Counted from the stretch's first letter, positions 10,501 through 21,958 are shown. The stretch is DNA of 62,500 nt from Symbiodinium natans (GCA_905221605.1 CAJNDS010001347.1:1-62500); one strand, 5' to 3'. Notes: generated by a model not told the origin, from the letters alone. Program-made: numbers and translations.

Positions 10501-11619
10501 AAACAACCCAAAACCCCAAAACCCCAAAACCCCAAAACCCCAAGACCCCAAAACCCCAAGACCCAAAACCCCAGAACCCCAAACCCTAAATCCTAAGCCA
10601 CAAACCCTGAACCCTAAACCCTAAACCTCAGAACCCTTAAGCTCAAAACCCAAAACCCTCAACACCCAAAACCCTAAACCCCGGAACCCTACACCTTTAC
10701 CCCCAACACCCAAACCCAAAGCCCAAAAACCCAAAAACCCAAAAACCCAAACCCTAAGCCCTAAGCCCCTAAACCCTAAGCCCCAAAACCCTAAACCCTG
10801 AACCCTTACCCCTAAACCCTAAACCCTATCCAAAACCCTAAACCTTTACCCCCAAACCCCAAACCCCAAACCCTAAGCCCCTAAACCCTAAGCCCCAAAA
10901 CCCTAAACCCTGAACCCTTACCCCTAAACCCTAAACTCCAAAACCCTAATTCGAAGAATTGTGAACAACTCCCCGTCCCCCCCTTCTCTCCTCCCTAAAA
11001 CCCTAAAACCCTAAAACCCTAAACCCTAAAACCCTAAAACCCTAAAACCCCCCAAAAAAACCCTAAAACCCTAAAAAAAACAAAAAAACTAAACCCTAAA
11101 CCCTATATAACATGCTTCACCGGAGGCACGTCCTCAGCTGGAAGCAGTCCATGGCCCAGCACCTCTCAAGAAAAATGGGCAACGGAAGTTCGAGGCTCTG
11201 TAGCCAACAATGCCTTCAGGGCTTTCGAGCTTCGATCTTAGGGCTTTAGAGTTTTAGGGCTTTCGGGCTTTAGGGTTTTAGGCTTTTAGGGTCTTAGGGT
11301 CTTAGGGGGGTCTAGGGTTTCGGGGTGTTAAGTTTGCAAAGACCTCCGAGATTACAAATGCTGCGACCGAAAGTAAGTTTCAAATTGTGCAAACGGACCA
11401 CAGAAGGTGTAGGGTTGGGTTGAGGCTTGAGGAAGTTTCGGCCCTGAGACTGAGATGTGGGGGAAGGGGGGGGGTGAAGGAGCGGGGGGAGAGGTTCTAA
11501 TTGGGTGCCCTGATCCCCAAACCCAGCTTTTTTTGGTAGAACCATGGCCACATGCCCTGGCTCTGGCAAGGGGGCTCTGCAACACACTCAAAACCAAAAC
11601 CCTAAACAGGAACCTCAAC

Positions 11620-11767
11620 CTTGCGTCTTGAAATCAGAAAGACGCAGCCTTTCACCGACTGCCGTCAGCACATCAACGCCCCTCCCCCCACCCCCTTTGC
11701 TGTGCTCAGTGATCATGTTTTGCATGATGTTTCCCAGACCGAGTGCTGAGAGCTTCTTCAGGACACC
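11620..11767 (-). CDS. Exon-like island, unknown protein
   Basis: Acceptor TCTCGCGTGCAG leads into a 49-codon open frame with VLKKLSALGLGNIMQNMITE and VDVLTAVGERLRL, ending at ACGCAAG|GTTGAGG. The longest island in the left third; helical, with a Gly-rich linker in the middle. No family recognised. Confidence 0.55.
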
Positions 11768-12013
11768 CTGCACGCGAGACCATGGAACCTATACAAGCCA
11801 CTCTCCCCCTTGCAACTGGTACGAATTCCCATGACTCTAACCATGGGAATTACATTACGCCCAAAATCTTTGTGGTCCATATACCGTAACAGGCAGTATC
11901 GGTAGCATAGGGTATACCTTAAACTAAACCCCAAAACCCCAAAACCCCAAAACCCCAAAACCCCAACCCCAAACCCCAAACCCTAAACCCTAAACCGCCT
12001 AAACCCTTTCATC

Positions 12014-12107
12014 ATGGGTTCTCCTACTACCCCCCTCTATACTACCCCCCCCTAGGTTCCCCCCTTAAATAACCTTAAGTACAGAGGGGGGTAGTAAGGG
12101 AACCTAT
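12014..12107. mobile_element. Family IV inverted-repeat element, copy 1
   Basis: ATGGGTTCTCCTACTACCCC ... GGGGTAGTAAGGGAACCTAT. On the minus strand the element end supplies the GT donor (ATAG|GTTCCC) of the exon at 12104-12213, which makes it introner-like. Confidence 0.7.
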
Positions 12108-12213
12108 GATTTCAGGGTTCCATTGGTCCCCAAAGAAGGCCTCATTCGGCAAAAACACCCTCTGCTCCACGAGGTTGAACCGAAAGGCGTCGCTCGTGCC
12201 CGAGAAGACGAAC
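12104..12213 (-). CDS. Exon-like island, unknown protein
   Basis: Acceptor GTGTCCATTTCAG; 36 codons with FVFSGTSDAFRFNLVEQRVF and LPNEAFFGDQWNPE; donor ATAG|GTTCCC within the Family IV element. Aromatic-rich, very protein-like. No family recognised. One of the best-bounded exons in the window. Confidence 0.65.
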
Positions 12214-12290
12214 CTGAAATGGACACGTAGGTCTAGGGTTTAGGGTTAGGGTTTAGGGTTAAGGGTTTGGGGTTTAGGGTTTGGGGTTCA

Positions 12291-12381
12291 GGGCTTCTTG
12301 GTGCTCCATGGCCTGAATCGGCTGACACAACTTGGAGACTTGAGAAGCTTGACCGCTCAACTGCACATGCCGGTTCTTGCC
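12291..12381 (-). CDS. Exon-like island, unknown protein
   Basis: Acceptor CATGGACAATTAG followed by NRHVQLSGQASQVSKLCQPI. Another minus frame is also open here, so the frame is uncertain. Confidence 0.4.
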
Positions 12382-12795
12382 CTAATTGTCCATGTACCGA
12401 TATAGGGAACGTACCTCTCAAAGACTTGGGGCCAAAGTACAGAATAATGAGGTACATGGACCCTTAGGGTTAGTATTGAATGTCGGTTCTTGGTAGGATG
12501 GGCCATAAGGCCTTAAAATTCCGTAATCAACCCCATACAGCGCCCTTGTAAGTAGTTATAGATATAACCGCCCATCCTGGTAGTAAAGTAAAGCTAGAAT
12601 GTTGGGGCGTTTTCCACATCGTATGGCTGAGCATTATATATGCTTGAGACGTATTTTGGGCGGAAACCAGTTCTCATGTCCCTCAAGCCTAAACCCTCGA
12701 CCCTTTGTTATCGAGGGGAGGAGTACAGGCTTATAGCCCAAAAGCCCTAAACCCTAAACCCTAAACCCTAAGCCCAGGGTTTGGGGTAGCCCTAC

Positions 12796-12835
12796 CCTGC
12801 AAAAAGCTCAGGCGAAGTGCCAGTTGCCGGTGCTG
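12796..12835 (-). CDS. Exon-like island, unknown protein
   Basis: Acceptor GATTGATTTCAG, then QHRQLALRLSFLQ, then a GTAGGG donor. Confidence 0.4.
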
Positions 12836-13353
12836 CTGAAATCAATCCTGCATTGCAAACTCCCAGGGTTCAGGGTTCAGGGGTTGGGGTTTAGGGTTTA
12901 GAGTTCAGGGTTCAGGCACTTGAAGGGGACGATAAGTGGCTTATAAGTACAGTTGTACTTGGTTAATAAGTACCAGAAACCCCCAAGTAATGATCTCTAC
13001 ACAGGGCCTCAATTGCGTGTAGAGTGTAGGCTTTAAGGGAACCAAGAGATCTGCCTAGATGAGACCAGGGATCATAAGCAGGGCTAAGGCGGCTAAGGGT
13101 TCAGGGTTGGCTTTCGGGTGTAAGGTTTAGGGTTTAGGCTCACGCAGCGACCCATGCGAGCTGATCGGTTTAACCCGAAACATTTACGCTAGACCCAAGG
13201 GTAACCTAGGAATAAACAAGGGTGCCTTTTTTTCGGTTTAAAGGGCCTTATAAGGGAACCCACGCTCTAACAAAAACAGGAAACCTGATTGCAAACAGCA
13301 GAACTCCTTCACATGTAGACTCTACACCCTAAACCCTAAACCTTACTGTACAC

Positions 13354-13418
13354 ACCCCAAGCCTGATAACCTCTCATCCTCCCCTGCCACAGGCACTTCT
13401 TCGAAAAGCAAACGCCTG
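13354..13418 (-). CDS. Exon-like island, unknown protein
   Basis: Frame with RRLLFEEVPVAGEDERLSG, acceptor GTGGGTTAG, donor GTGTAC. No family recognised. Confidence 0.45.
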
Positions 13419-13428
13419 CTAACCCACC

Positions 13429-13618
13429 TAAACCCCAAACCCCCAAACCCCAAACCCCAAACCCCAAACCCCAAACCCCAAACCCCAAACCCCTAAACCG
13501 TAAACCCTAAACCCTAAACCCCAAACCCCTAAACCGTAAACCCTAAACCCTAAACCCTAAACCCTAAACCCTAAACCCTAAACCCTAAACCCTAAACCCT
13601 AAACCCTAAACCCTAACC
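13429..13618 (-). repeat. Composite array: CCCCAAA then CCCTAAA
   Basis: CCCCAAA heptamers (13429-13495) pass into near-perfect CCCTAAA copies. Confidence 0.9.
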
Positions 13619-13979
13619 CTAAACCCTGAACCCTGAACCCTAAACCCCACCCCCTAAACTATCCCTAAACCCCAGACCAGACACCCTAAACCCTAAACCC
13701 GAAACCCTAAACCCTAAACCCCCGGCCTCATTCCCTCCTTGCCCACCTCCGGCGTCGGAAGTCGGGATACCTTGAGGTTTAGGGTTTAGGGTTTGTAGGG
13801 TTTAGGGGTTTAGGGGTTCAGGGTTCAGGGTTCACGGGTTTGGGGGGTTTAGGGGTTTAGGGTTTCGGGCCTAGGGCCTTATAGGGCTGATTTAGTTCAG
13901 ATACCATACATGATCCCGAAACCCCAGAACCTTAAACCCTAAACCCGAAACCCCAAACCCTAAACCCTAAACCCTAAAC

Positions 13980-14018
13980 CACCCCCCCCCCCCCCCCCCA
14001 CTTTATTTTTGGACTTGT

Positions 14019-14064
<46 letters not shown>

Positions 14065-14065
14065 C
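13980..14065. repeat. Poly-C and long poly-G tracts
   Basis: A C18 run is followed, after about 20 bp, by an uninterrupted run of about 44 G. Strong G-quadruplex potential; true length uncertain. Confidence 0.85.
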
Positions 14066-14351
14066 GGGGTTTGGTCGGGCTCTCGAGGTTGGGCTGCCTT
14101 CAGGGTGGGGTTTAGGGTTTAGGGTGTAGGGTTTAGGGTTTAGGGTTTAGGGTTTACGGTTTCGGGGTTTGAGGGTTTAGGGTTTAGGGTTTCGCGTGCG
14201 TTGATTGTGAGTTTGGCATTTTGGGGTTTCGCTCAGCGGCATCGCTCCGGGGTCAGGCAGCTGGGATTCACAGGGTGCCCGAACCCTAAACGCTACGAGA
14301 GTTTTGGGTTTAGGGCTTGGGGTGGAGGGTTTGGGATACGACTCCCACATG

Positions 14352-14508
14352 GGTAGTTTCCTAAATTAGGGTCCCTTTTTGGGTACCCATTATAAGGCGG
14401 CACCCTTTAAAAGGGATCTCAAAAAGGGACCCTAATTTACCCTAAACCCTAAACCCTAAACCCTAAACCCTAAACCCTAAACCCTAAACCCTAATTTAGA
14501 GAACTACC
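14352..14508. mobile_element. Family VI-type element with 6-bp target duplication and telomeric insert
   Basis: GGTAGTTTCCTAAATTAGGG ... CTAATTTAGAGAACTACC, flanked by CACATG on both sides (14346-14351 and 14509-14514). A CCCTAAA array (14440-14493) lies inside. The right end provides the GTAGTT donor of the exon at 14508-14553. Confidence 0.75.
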
Positions 14509-14553
14509 CACATGCGCATGTAAAGCCGAAGGGCGGAAGCTACCTGGTCATGC
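14508..14553 (-). CDS. Exon-like island, unknown protein
   Basis: Acceptor GCGGTCTCTTCAG, frame HDQVASALRLYMRM, donor GTAGTTC at the terminus of the neighbouring element. Confidence 0.45.
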
Positions 14554-14576
14554 CTGAAGAGACCGCATGAGCCCGC

Positions 14577-14688
14577 CAAGGGTTTAGGGTTTAGGGTTTA
14601 GGGTTTAGGGTTTAGGGTTTAGGGTTTAGGGTTTAGGGTTTAGGGTTTAGGGTTTAGGGTTTAGGGTTTAGGGTTTAGGGTTTAGGCA
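14577..14688 (+). repeat. Interstitial telomeric array (TTTAGGG)n
   Basis: About 15 perfect copies. Confidence 0.95.
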
Positions 14689-15112
14689 TACCCTCAGAAG
14701 GATTACAGTAGCGTAGGACATGGGGCATAGGATCCCAAATCTTGGGTGTGCTTTGAGGGAGAAAATCCCTGAACTAAACCCTGCTGGATCTTGGGTTGAG
14801 GGTTTGGTGTTTAGGGGTCCAGGGGTTTAGGGGTTCCGGGGTTGAGGGGTTTAGGGCTTTCGGGGTTTAGAGGTCCAGGGGGTTTAGGGGTTTAGGGGGT
14901 TTAGGGGTTTAGGGGTATAGGGGTTTAGGGGTTTAGGGGTTTACGGCTATTTTGAGCCCAAACTTCGGGCTTTGCGGCCAGAAGGCTCCACCGATGCTCC
15001 GGCTCAGACGCCCTGGCGTGGCAGAACTAGAGGGTCCTCAAAGGTTTCGGGTTTAGGGTTCGGGGTTTAGGGGTTCATGGTGGAGGGGAAGGGGGTAGAT
15101 CCTTAAGGAAGC

Positions 15113-15183
15113 TGATAGGAATCCTGAGGGAGTCGTGGTGAGTATTCGGGAACCTTGGGTTAAATACACACACCCCTTGAACC
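15113..15183. mobile_element. Family VIII short element
   Basis: Shares GAGTATTNGGGAACCTTGGTTANATACNCACCCCTTGAACCC-type sequence (first part GAGTATTCGGGAACCTTGGG) with copies at 27304-27424 and 51210-51302, and a reversed remnant near 1940. Flanking 15190-15420 is unique; no reliable exon called. Confidence 0.55.
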
Positions 15184-15718
15184 CCCCTCCCTTAAGAATC
15201 TTCGTATCTTTAGAAAAGAACGGGTGGCAGCGACTAAAGTCCCACATGTCATACAATGCGCGAGTCAAAACCCGTAAAACCAACTTTATTAAGGGCTTCC
15301 CCCCTGATTTCAAAAGCCCCAAAATCGCAACACCAAAACAAAATGTACTAAAGCCGGAAAGGAGTAAAGGGCTCTCCTTCCCCCGAACAAACAGCAAACA
15401 GCGAAAAACAAAAACACAACCCAAAACCCAAAACCCAAAACCCAAAACCCAAAACCCAAAACCCTAAACCCTAAACCCTAAACCCTAAACCCTAAACCCT
15501 AAACCCTAAACCCTAAACCCTAAACCCTATGCCCTAACTGACGACCCATCCCCGAGTCTCGGACAACCCCAAAATCCCCAGTCAACGCCGCAGAGTCGAC
15601 ACATATCACCCACAACAATTAACCCCAAGAGGCCCGAAAGCCCTCGAACACCCCGAAACCCTAAACCCTAAACCCTAAACCCGAAACCCTAAACCCGAAA
15701 CCCTAAACCCTAAACCCA

Positions 15719-15795
15719 CTAACACACCGAAAACACGAGACCCGCGCCTACTGTCTGGTCCAGAGTGCTCGGCCGTATGGGCTCACAGGCCTCGG
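15719..15795 (-). CDS. Exon-like island with stop, unknown protein
   Basis: Acceptor CGTCTCGCAG, frame EACEPIRPSTLDQTVGAGLV, then TAG. May be a terminal exon. Confidence 0.45.
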
Positions 15796-16456
15796 CTGCG
15801 AGACGTTTGGCTCTAGGGTTGGTTTTAGTGTTAAGGGTTTTTCGGGTCCAGGGTTTTAGGGTTTGGGGTTTTAGGCTTTAGGGTTTAAGGGTTTAGGGTT
15901 TAGGGTTTTAGGGTTTTAGGGTTTTAGGGTTTTAGGGTTTAGGGTTTTGGGGTTTTAGGGCTTTTTGGACTTTAGGGTTTCTAGGTTGTAGGGTTGTTTT
16001 AGGCTTGTGTTTTCAGGGAGGGGGGGTTTAGGGTTTAAGGGTGTCAGGACGTTAGGGTTTTGAGTTGTTTTTGTATTTTACGGGGTTTAGGGCTTAGGGT
16101 TGAGGGGTTAGGGCTTTAGGGTGTTAAGGGGGGTTTAAGGAGGTTATGGGGGGCTAGAGTTCAGGGCTTAGGGGGGAGTCTAGGGTTTAGGGGCTTCGGG
16201 ATTTCAGTTTCACATCTCTAGGGGGATTGGGATCGGGAGGGCTTAGAGTTGAGAGTCGTGTGGATTTGCTTGGGTTCCCCCAATACCAAACTTCAACGAC
16301 GCGACCGCCCTCCCTCCCCAACCCCTAAACCCCTAAACCAGGGATACGAGATACTGATATAGGTGCCTTAATAGTGTTGCGGGTCACTACAGAGAAAATT
16401 CATAAGGGAACCATAAGGGAATACTATTAGTGATTATTCCGACCCCTATATTATAC

Positions 16457-16538
16457 AGGATCTGCTGGAGATGGGAGAGTAAGGTCCGGAGAATACAGGC
16501 GATGCGTTGTCGGGCGAGGAGAATGGCTTCGAACAACT
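16457..16538 (-). CDS. Exon-like island, unknown protein
   Basis: Acceptor GGCGTCCTTAG, then LFEAILLARQRIACILRTLL and SHLQQIL, donor GTATAAT. Leu-rich helix. The frame stays open upstream through PVVVVPIFPTPGVASLE. Confidence 0.5.
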
Positions 16539-16670
16539 CTAAGGACGCCACGCCGGGGGTGGGAAATATGGGTACTACTACTACAGGTTTTGCTAACATC
16601 TAATACACTGAGGCCTAAACCCTAAACCCTAAGGCCCTAAGCCCTACTCAAGAAACCTGCCCTGAGTCAC

Positions 16671-16788
16671 TCATGGTCAGGCCGATAGACTGGCGTCGTC
16701 AGCCGGCATTCTCCAGCGTAGGACGCGCGCACCTTTCGGACAGTACGACATTTGCGGAGTCTGTAGTGTGGAAGAGTGTCGAGCGTCC
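16671..16788 (-). CDS. Exon-like island, unknown protein
   Basis: Frame with LDTLPHYRLRKCRTVRKVRA and GECRLTTPVYRPD; GTGACT donor. Basic; no family recognised. Confidence 0.45.
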
Positions 16789-17210
16789 CTAAACCCCGCC
16801 AAGCCCTAAACCCTAAACCCTAAACCCTAAACCCTAAACCCTAAACCCTAAACCCTGAACCCTAAACCCTAAACCCTAACTCTCCCAACTTCGATCCCCG
16901 ACCCGGATGGCAAGATTGATCGTTCTTTTTGGGTTTCGGGTTTAGGGTTTGGGGTTTAGGGTTTGGGGTTTAGGGTTTAGGGTTTAGGGTTCAGGGTTTA
17001 GGGTTTAGGGTTTAGGGGGCTCTCAGCTTCACCTCGTCACGAAGTCTTGGGGACCTCCTAGCGGCCGCGGTTCTCCCCTACCGTGGCTGCGTTGTTTCGG
17101 GCCGGCTGACCCGGCAACTTTTTAGGGTTTAGGGTTTAGGGTTAGGGTTTAGGGTTTAGGGTTAGGGTTTAGGGTTTAGGGTTTAGGGTTTGGGGTTTAG
17201 GGTTTAGGGT

Positions 17211-17339
17211 GAGCGGTAGTGCTGTACCTCTTGATGGCCCTCATGGCTGGCACAGCTTCAATGTGGCATTCTGCACCGCGGCGATAAGCCGCAATCACAC
17301 TGCCCGGCTCTGTTCGTTGAACATCTCCTTCTTGATCAA
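17211..17339 (-). CDS. Exon-like island, unknown protein
   Basis: About 43 open codons with VIAAYRRGAECHIEAVPAMR and AIKRYSTTA between two telomeric arrays. A faint resemblance to the N-terminal helix of histone H3 was considered and not accepted. Confidence 0.5.
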
Positions 17340-17909
17340 CACCCTAAACCCTAAACCCTAAACCCTAAACCCTAAACCCTAAACCCTGAACCCTGAACCC
17401 TAAACCCTATACCCTAAACCCCAAACCCTAAACCCTAACTTCCTTCATCTTGGCTGCTGTTCTGGAAGTCAACCAGTTGTCATAACCCTGACCCAGACCC
17501 CAAACCCGAAACCCGAACCGCTGAACCCTGAACCCCAAACCCGAAACCCAAAACCCCAAACCCTGCAACCCAATGCCGAAACCCTGAGCCCCAAACCCGA
17601 AACCCTAAACCCAAAACTCAGAACCCCAAACCCGAGACCCCAAACTCCGAAACCAGAAACCCTGAACCCCAAACCCAAACCCCAAACCCGAGACCCCAAA
17701 CCCCGAAACCCTGAACCCTAAACCCTGAACCCCCAGCCCGAAACCCTGCACCCTAAACCCTAACCCCAAATCCTAAACCCCAAACCCGAAACCACAAGCC
17801 CTGCTCAAACCCGAAACCCTAAACCCTAAACCCAAAACCCTAAACCCCAAACACCCCGAAACCCCAAACACCCCGAAACCCTAAACCCCAAACCCCAAAC
17901 CCTAAACCC

Positions 17910-17996
17910 TCACTTGAGGCTGCAAGCATTTGCCGCCTTGATGGCGCTCGTTTCTAGGAGCTTCGCCAGGGTGATTTCGTGGACCTCCATGAGTCC
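17910..17996 (-). CDS. Terminal exon, unknown protein
   Basis: Frame LMEVHEITLAKLLETSAIKA, then ANACSLK and TGA (17910-17912). Amphipathic helix typical of a real C-terminus. No family recognised. Confidence 0.55.
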   Translation of the reverse strand, partial: GLMEVHEITLAKLLETSAIKAANACSLK

Positions 17997-18529
17997 CGAA
18001 GGTTTAGGCTTTAGGGTTTAGGGTTTGGGGTTTAGGGTTTAGGGTTTGGACCTAAGCCCTTAACCCGAAACCCTAAACAGCCCTAAACCGGTGCTAGCTG
18101 GGGTAGGTTGTTTGATCTGTAAACACTAAATACTTATGGCCTCATTCGGATTATATACGGGATTCGGGGTGATTTTAGAAAACATACGATGTTCAAACCT
18201 ACCGCGGTTAGGATTTAGGCCCTAGACCCTAAAGCCTAAACCTAAAAGGCCCTAGACCCTAAAGCCTGAACCCTAAACCCTAAACCCTAAACCCTAAACC
18301 CTAAACCCTAAATAGGTGTGGGAGATATTCGCTTACCAGGGGCGTGGGGTCAGGGTTACAGGGCCTTGGGGGGCTCCTCCAGCCCACAAGCACCTCCTAG
18401 GCTTCCCTTCGAAAGCCTAAGGCAAGAGAGTGAACTAAACCCTAAACCCTAAACCCTAAACCCTAAACCCTAAACCCTAAACCCTAAACCCTAAACCCTA
18501 AACCCTAAACCCTAAACGCTAGACCCTGA

Positions 18530-18606
18530 CGACGCAGCCCCATCCTGGCCTGGATCTTCAACAACAGGACCGTTGCCTGCGCCGGCAGCAGGGCGTAGAG
18601 TCCAGG
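18530..18606 (-). CDS. Exon-like island, unknown protein
   Basis: Minus frame YALLPAQATVLLLKIQARMG between a degenerate 5' flank and a CCCTAAA array. An internal GCGCAG acceptor is possible. Confidence 0.4.
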
Positions 18607-18702
18607 GCTAAGGGTCGAGGATTCAGGGCTGAGGGCAGCAAGCAATTTTAAGGTTCTAAGTTCTGAGGGTAGTTACATGGTATTCAGTTACATGGTACTT
18701 CA

Positions 18703-18831
18703 GTAGGGTTTAGGGTTTAGGGTTTAGGGTTTAGGGTTTAGGGTTTAGGGTTTAGGGTTTAGGGTTTAGGGTTTAGGGTTTAGGGTTTAGGGTTTAGGGT
18801 ATCGGGTTTAGGGTTTAGGGTTTAGGGTAAA
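18703..18831 (+). repeat. Interstitial telomeric array (TTTAGGG)n
   Basis: About 17 copies with one ATCGGG interruption. Confidence 0.95.
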
Positions 18832-18852
18832 CCGTAACCCCAGACCCTGAAC

Positions 18853-18899
18853 CAACGCCTTTCTGTACATCTCCTCCTCCACTCGCCTCGGCTGCATTG
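18853..18899 (-). CDS. Exon-like island, unknown protein
   Basis: Acceptor ACATCCTTAG, frame MQPRRVEEEMYRKAL, donor GTTCAG. Confidence 0.45.
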
Positions 18900-20061
18900 C
18901 TAAGGATGTTCATAGTTTTAGGGTTTGGGGTTTTGGGGTTTAGGCTTTAGGGCTTTAGGGGTCGGTGTTGGGGTTTAGGTGGGGGTACTCAGGGATATAT
19001 AACGAGTAGATAAGGGGTATAACCCTAAAAAACTAGGAAAAAGGAACTACGGTCCGGGTTTCTTGCTGGTGGCTTGGCCTTCCAAACCCCCAAGCGAAAG
19101 CCTCAACCCCAGAAAGGGCCGATTCCACTGTTTAGGGTTTAGGTTTAGGGTTTAGGGTTTAGGGTTTAGGGTTTAGGGTTTAGGGTTTAGGGTTTAGGGT
19201 TTAGGGTTTAGGGTTTAGGGTTTGGGGGGATTGGGCGGTCGCGGGGTATGTTGGGGCCCTAAAACCATGAACCTTGAGACCTCTGAACGCAAAGCCCAAG
19301 CCGCATCTGCATGGCGCCCACTTGCGCGCTAATGTTGGCGCCGTTCTCAGGGAGTCAGGGCTGTGGGCCCCCGGTTTGGGGTTTGGGGTTTGGGGTTTGG
19401 GGTTTGGGGTTTTGGGTTCAGGGTTCAGGGTTTGGGGTTCAGGATTCAGGGTTTGGGGTTCAGGGTTTGGGGCTTAGGGTTTGGGGTTTAGGGTTTAGTA
19501 GGGTTGTGGGTTTTTAAGGGCTTAAGCGCGCGGGTTGCGGCCTTTGGGGGGGGGGGGGGGGGGTCTCAAGCGCCCAACTCCATACCCTCCAACCTGAAGC
19601 AAGGTTGAGGGTTTACCCTTTACCCTAAACCTAACCCCCGCGGGTAAACACAAAAAACCTACACCCTAAACCCTTAACCCGTTAACCCTTAAACACCAAG
19701 CCCTACGCCCCCGAACTAGGCCCTAATCCATGTGATTTGCTGTCTCTAATTGCCTGCAAACCAAGTGGCTTGGGGCTCTGAAGGCAAACCTTGAAAGGTT
19801 TAGGGTTTAGTGTCTAGGGTTCGTTTTAGGGTTGTAGGCTCGAGGGTTTTCGGGGGGGGGGGGGGAACCAAGTGGCTTGGGCTTCTGAAGGCAAACCCTA
19901 CACCCTAGACATCAAGACAGAGACTTGGGGCTCTTGAGAGAAGAAACCCAAAACCCAAAACCCTAAACCCCTAAACCCCCAAACCCTAAACCCTAAACCC
20001 TAACCCCCCTAACCCCCGAACCCTAAACCCCTAAACCTCCTAAACCCCAAACCCTGACCAC

Positions 20062-20129
20062 CAAGAAAGGAAGTGTGGGCTCTTCCAATAAGCCCCCGAA
20101 ACCGGCATGCTCGGGCCGGAACCCGAAAT
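20062..20129 (-). CDS. Exon-like island, unknown protein
   Basis: Strong polypyrimidine acceptor (TCTGTCTCAACTCTGGCTTAG, quoted from 20130 upward), frame FGFRPEHAGFGGLLEEPTLP, donor TTG|GTGGTC. Confidence 0.55.
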
Positions 20130-20349
20130 CTAAGCCAGAGTTGAGACAGAAGGCCTTCAGGTTTAGGGGTTTGGGGTTAGGGGGATTGGGGTGCAGGAAG
20201 TGAGGGTCGGTTTGGGGTTTAGGGTTTAGGGTTTAGGGTTTAGGATTCAGGATTTAGGGCTTTGGGCTTTGGGGTGTTCGGGTTTCGGGCTTGGGGTTTA
20301 GGGGGGGTTCGGGCTTAGAGCTTCAGGGATTTCGCTGTCCTCCACAGAC

Positions 20350-20426
20350 CTGGTTTGGTCCATCCTGCGGAGGGCTTGGGAGGTTGAGGTCGGCGGGGTT
20401 CTCGATGCGCACGGGCAAGACAGTGG
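20350..20426 (-). CDS. Exon-like island, unknown protein
   Basis: Frame PTVLPVRIENPADLNLPSPP followed by QDGPNQ and a GTCTGT donor. Pro-rich; no family recognised. Confidence 0.5.
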
Positions 20427-20690
20427 GTCTAGGGTTTAGGGCTCAGGGTTCAGGGTTTAGGGTTTAGGGTTCAGGGTTCAGGGTTCAGGGTTCAGGGTTC
20501 AGGGTTTAGGGTTTAGGGTTTAGGGTTTAGGGTTGTAGGCTCAGGGTTTTTCTGGGGGGAGGGTTTAGGAGTTAAGGGCTTTAGGGGCTTAGGAGTCTAG
20601 GACTCTATGGTCAGGAGTCCCTTCTTGGAGTTTAGGACTCGGGGCCATGAGAAGCCCGAAACCCCTAAGGTTTCCCTATCCCCCTGAAAC

Positions 20691-20815
20691 CTGCGGGGTG
20701 GGGCCCCCTTACTATACTAACTGTAGTTAAGGGACTTATAACCTAACTTGGGGTCCTTATAACCCCATTTAGGGCCCTTATAACTCTACTTATAACTAGG
20801 GGGCCCCACCCTGTG
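20691..20815. mobile_element. Family III inverted-repeat element, copy 1
   Basis: Terminal inverted repeats GGGGTGGGGCCCCC / GGGGGCCCCACCCTGT. The interior is made of TATAAC/GTTATA steps. Copy 2 at 22655 is the same element in reverse orientation. Confidence 0.85.
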
Positions 20816-21146
20816 TAAGCCTAAAGCCCAAACCCGAAACCCCAACTCTCAAGAAAACCCTCAGCCAGCAAACCGCCTTGAAACCCTAAAGCTCTAAACC
20901 CCCCTAAACCCTGAATCGCGAACCCTAAACCCTAAACCCTAAACCCTAAACCCTAAACTCTAAACTCTAAACCCTAAACCCTAAACCCTGAACCCAAAGC
21001 CCTAAACCACCTTATGACCCTGAAGCCTAAATGTAAATGGGGTCTTGTACGAAATAGGGGACCCCTGAAAATACTGGGATTCCCTTGTCAAAAGGACCCA
21101 AAATAAGGTACTCCACTCTCGGAAACATTTTTTTTAGAATAAACGG

Positions 21147-21349
21147 GTAGTTTCATGGGCCCTGATATCATCCCTTACCTCCCTTAAAGGGTTCTGAAGT
21201 ATGGGGCCCTGGCAGTCTTACAGGGTATATGAGGATATATAAGGTCCCCTTTTAAGGGCCCATACTCAGACCATGTAACTACCCTAAACCCTAAACCCTA
21301 AACCCTAAACCCTAAACCCTAAACCCTAAACCCTAAACTAAGGGACCAT
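21147..21349. mobile_element. Family VI element with telomeric array at one end
   Basis: GGGTAGTTTCATGGGCCC at the left; CATGTAACTACCC at 21283, then a CCCTAAA array, then a second terminus CCATGCAACTACCC. The array is bracketed by two copies of the terminal repeat. Confidence 0.6.
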
Positions 21350-21515
21350 GCAACTACCCTTAGAACCCTAAGGTTGTGTGACAGTCCGGCCACCTCCGTG
21401 AAATGATTGTGGCGGCCATTTGGGGGGATGCCATGGCTGCGGCTACACAGGGTTGCTGCCTTAAGCCCTAAACCCTAAACCCTAAACCCTAAACCCTAAA
21501 CCCTAAACCCTAAAC

Positions 21516-21584
21516 GCCTGTAAGCTCCAAAAACTGTACTCCCTGAGCCCAGACATCTCCAGGCTTAAACGTGCAGAGCTTGAC
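21516..21584 (-). CDS. Exon-like island with weak kinase-like motif
   Basis: Acceptor CCCTGCGAG, 23 codons KLCTFKPGDVWAQGVQFLEL, donor GC|GTTTAGGG from the telomeric array. GDVWAQGVQFLEL resembles protein-kinase subdomain IX (DVWSxGVxxxEL) but the residues around it do not, so the kinase reading is tentative. Confidence 0.45.
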
Positions 21585-21914
21585 CTCGCAGGGTTTGGAG
21601 GTCTGAAGAACCCCAAACGGTTTATACCCTAATACCCCATGGTCCAAAACCTGAACCCGAGTTTCATCGCCTCATGCCCGGGAAAAAACCTAACCCTAAA
21701 CCCTAAACCCTAAACCCTAAACCCTAAACCCTAAACCCTAAACCCTAAACCCTAAACCCTAAACTGGCGTGGGCTTGTCCGGCGACCTAAAGCAGGGAGC
21801 TGGCTAAACCAGCTACGGGAAGGCGCAGGGGCGATTCCAACCACTCAACATCCCCAGCCCTGAAGTTTAGGGTTTAGGGTTTAGGGTGAAGGGTTTAGGG
21901 TTTAGGGTTTAGGG

Positions 21915-21958
21915 TTAGGAAACTTTCTCCCCAGCCTCCAAGAGGACTTGCGGCATGT
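21915..21958 (-). CDS. Terminal exon, unknown protein
   Basis: Acceptor AAGCCCCCTCAG, frame MPQVLLEAGEKVS, stop TAA at the array edge. Confidence 0.45.

Noticed and set aside
17211-17339. Histone H3-like reading (AMRAIKRYSTTA)
   Set aside because: Only a short stretch resembles the H3 helix; the preceding residues and the next exon do not continue as H3.
17469-17699. ORFs rich in GFRVWGLGF or LNPKP
   Set aside because: Direct translations of degenerate telomeric repeats; the same peptides appear wherever arrays occur (for example 19274, 42159, 54996).
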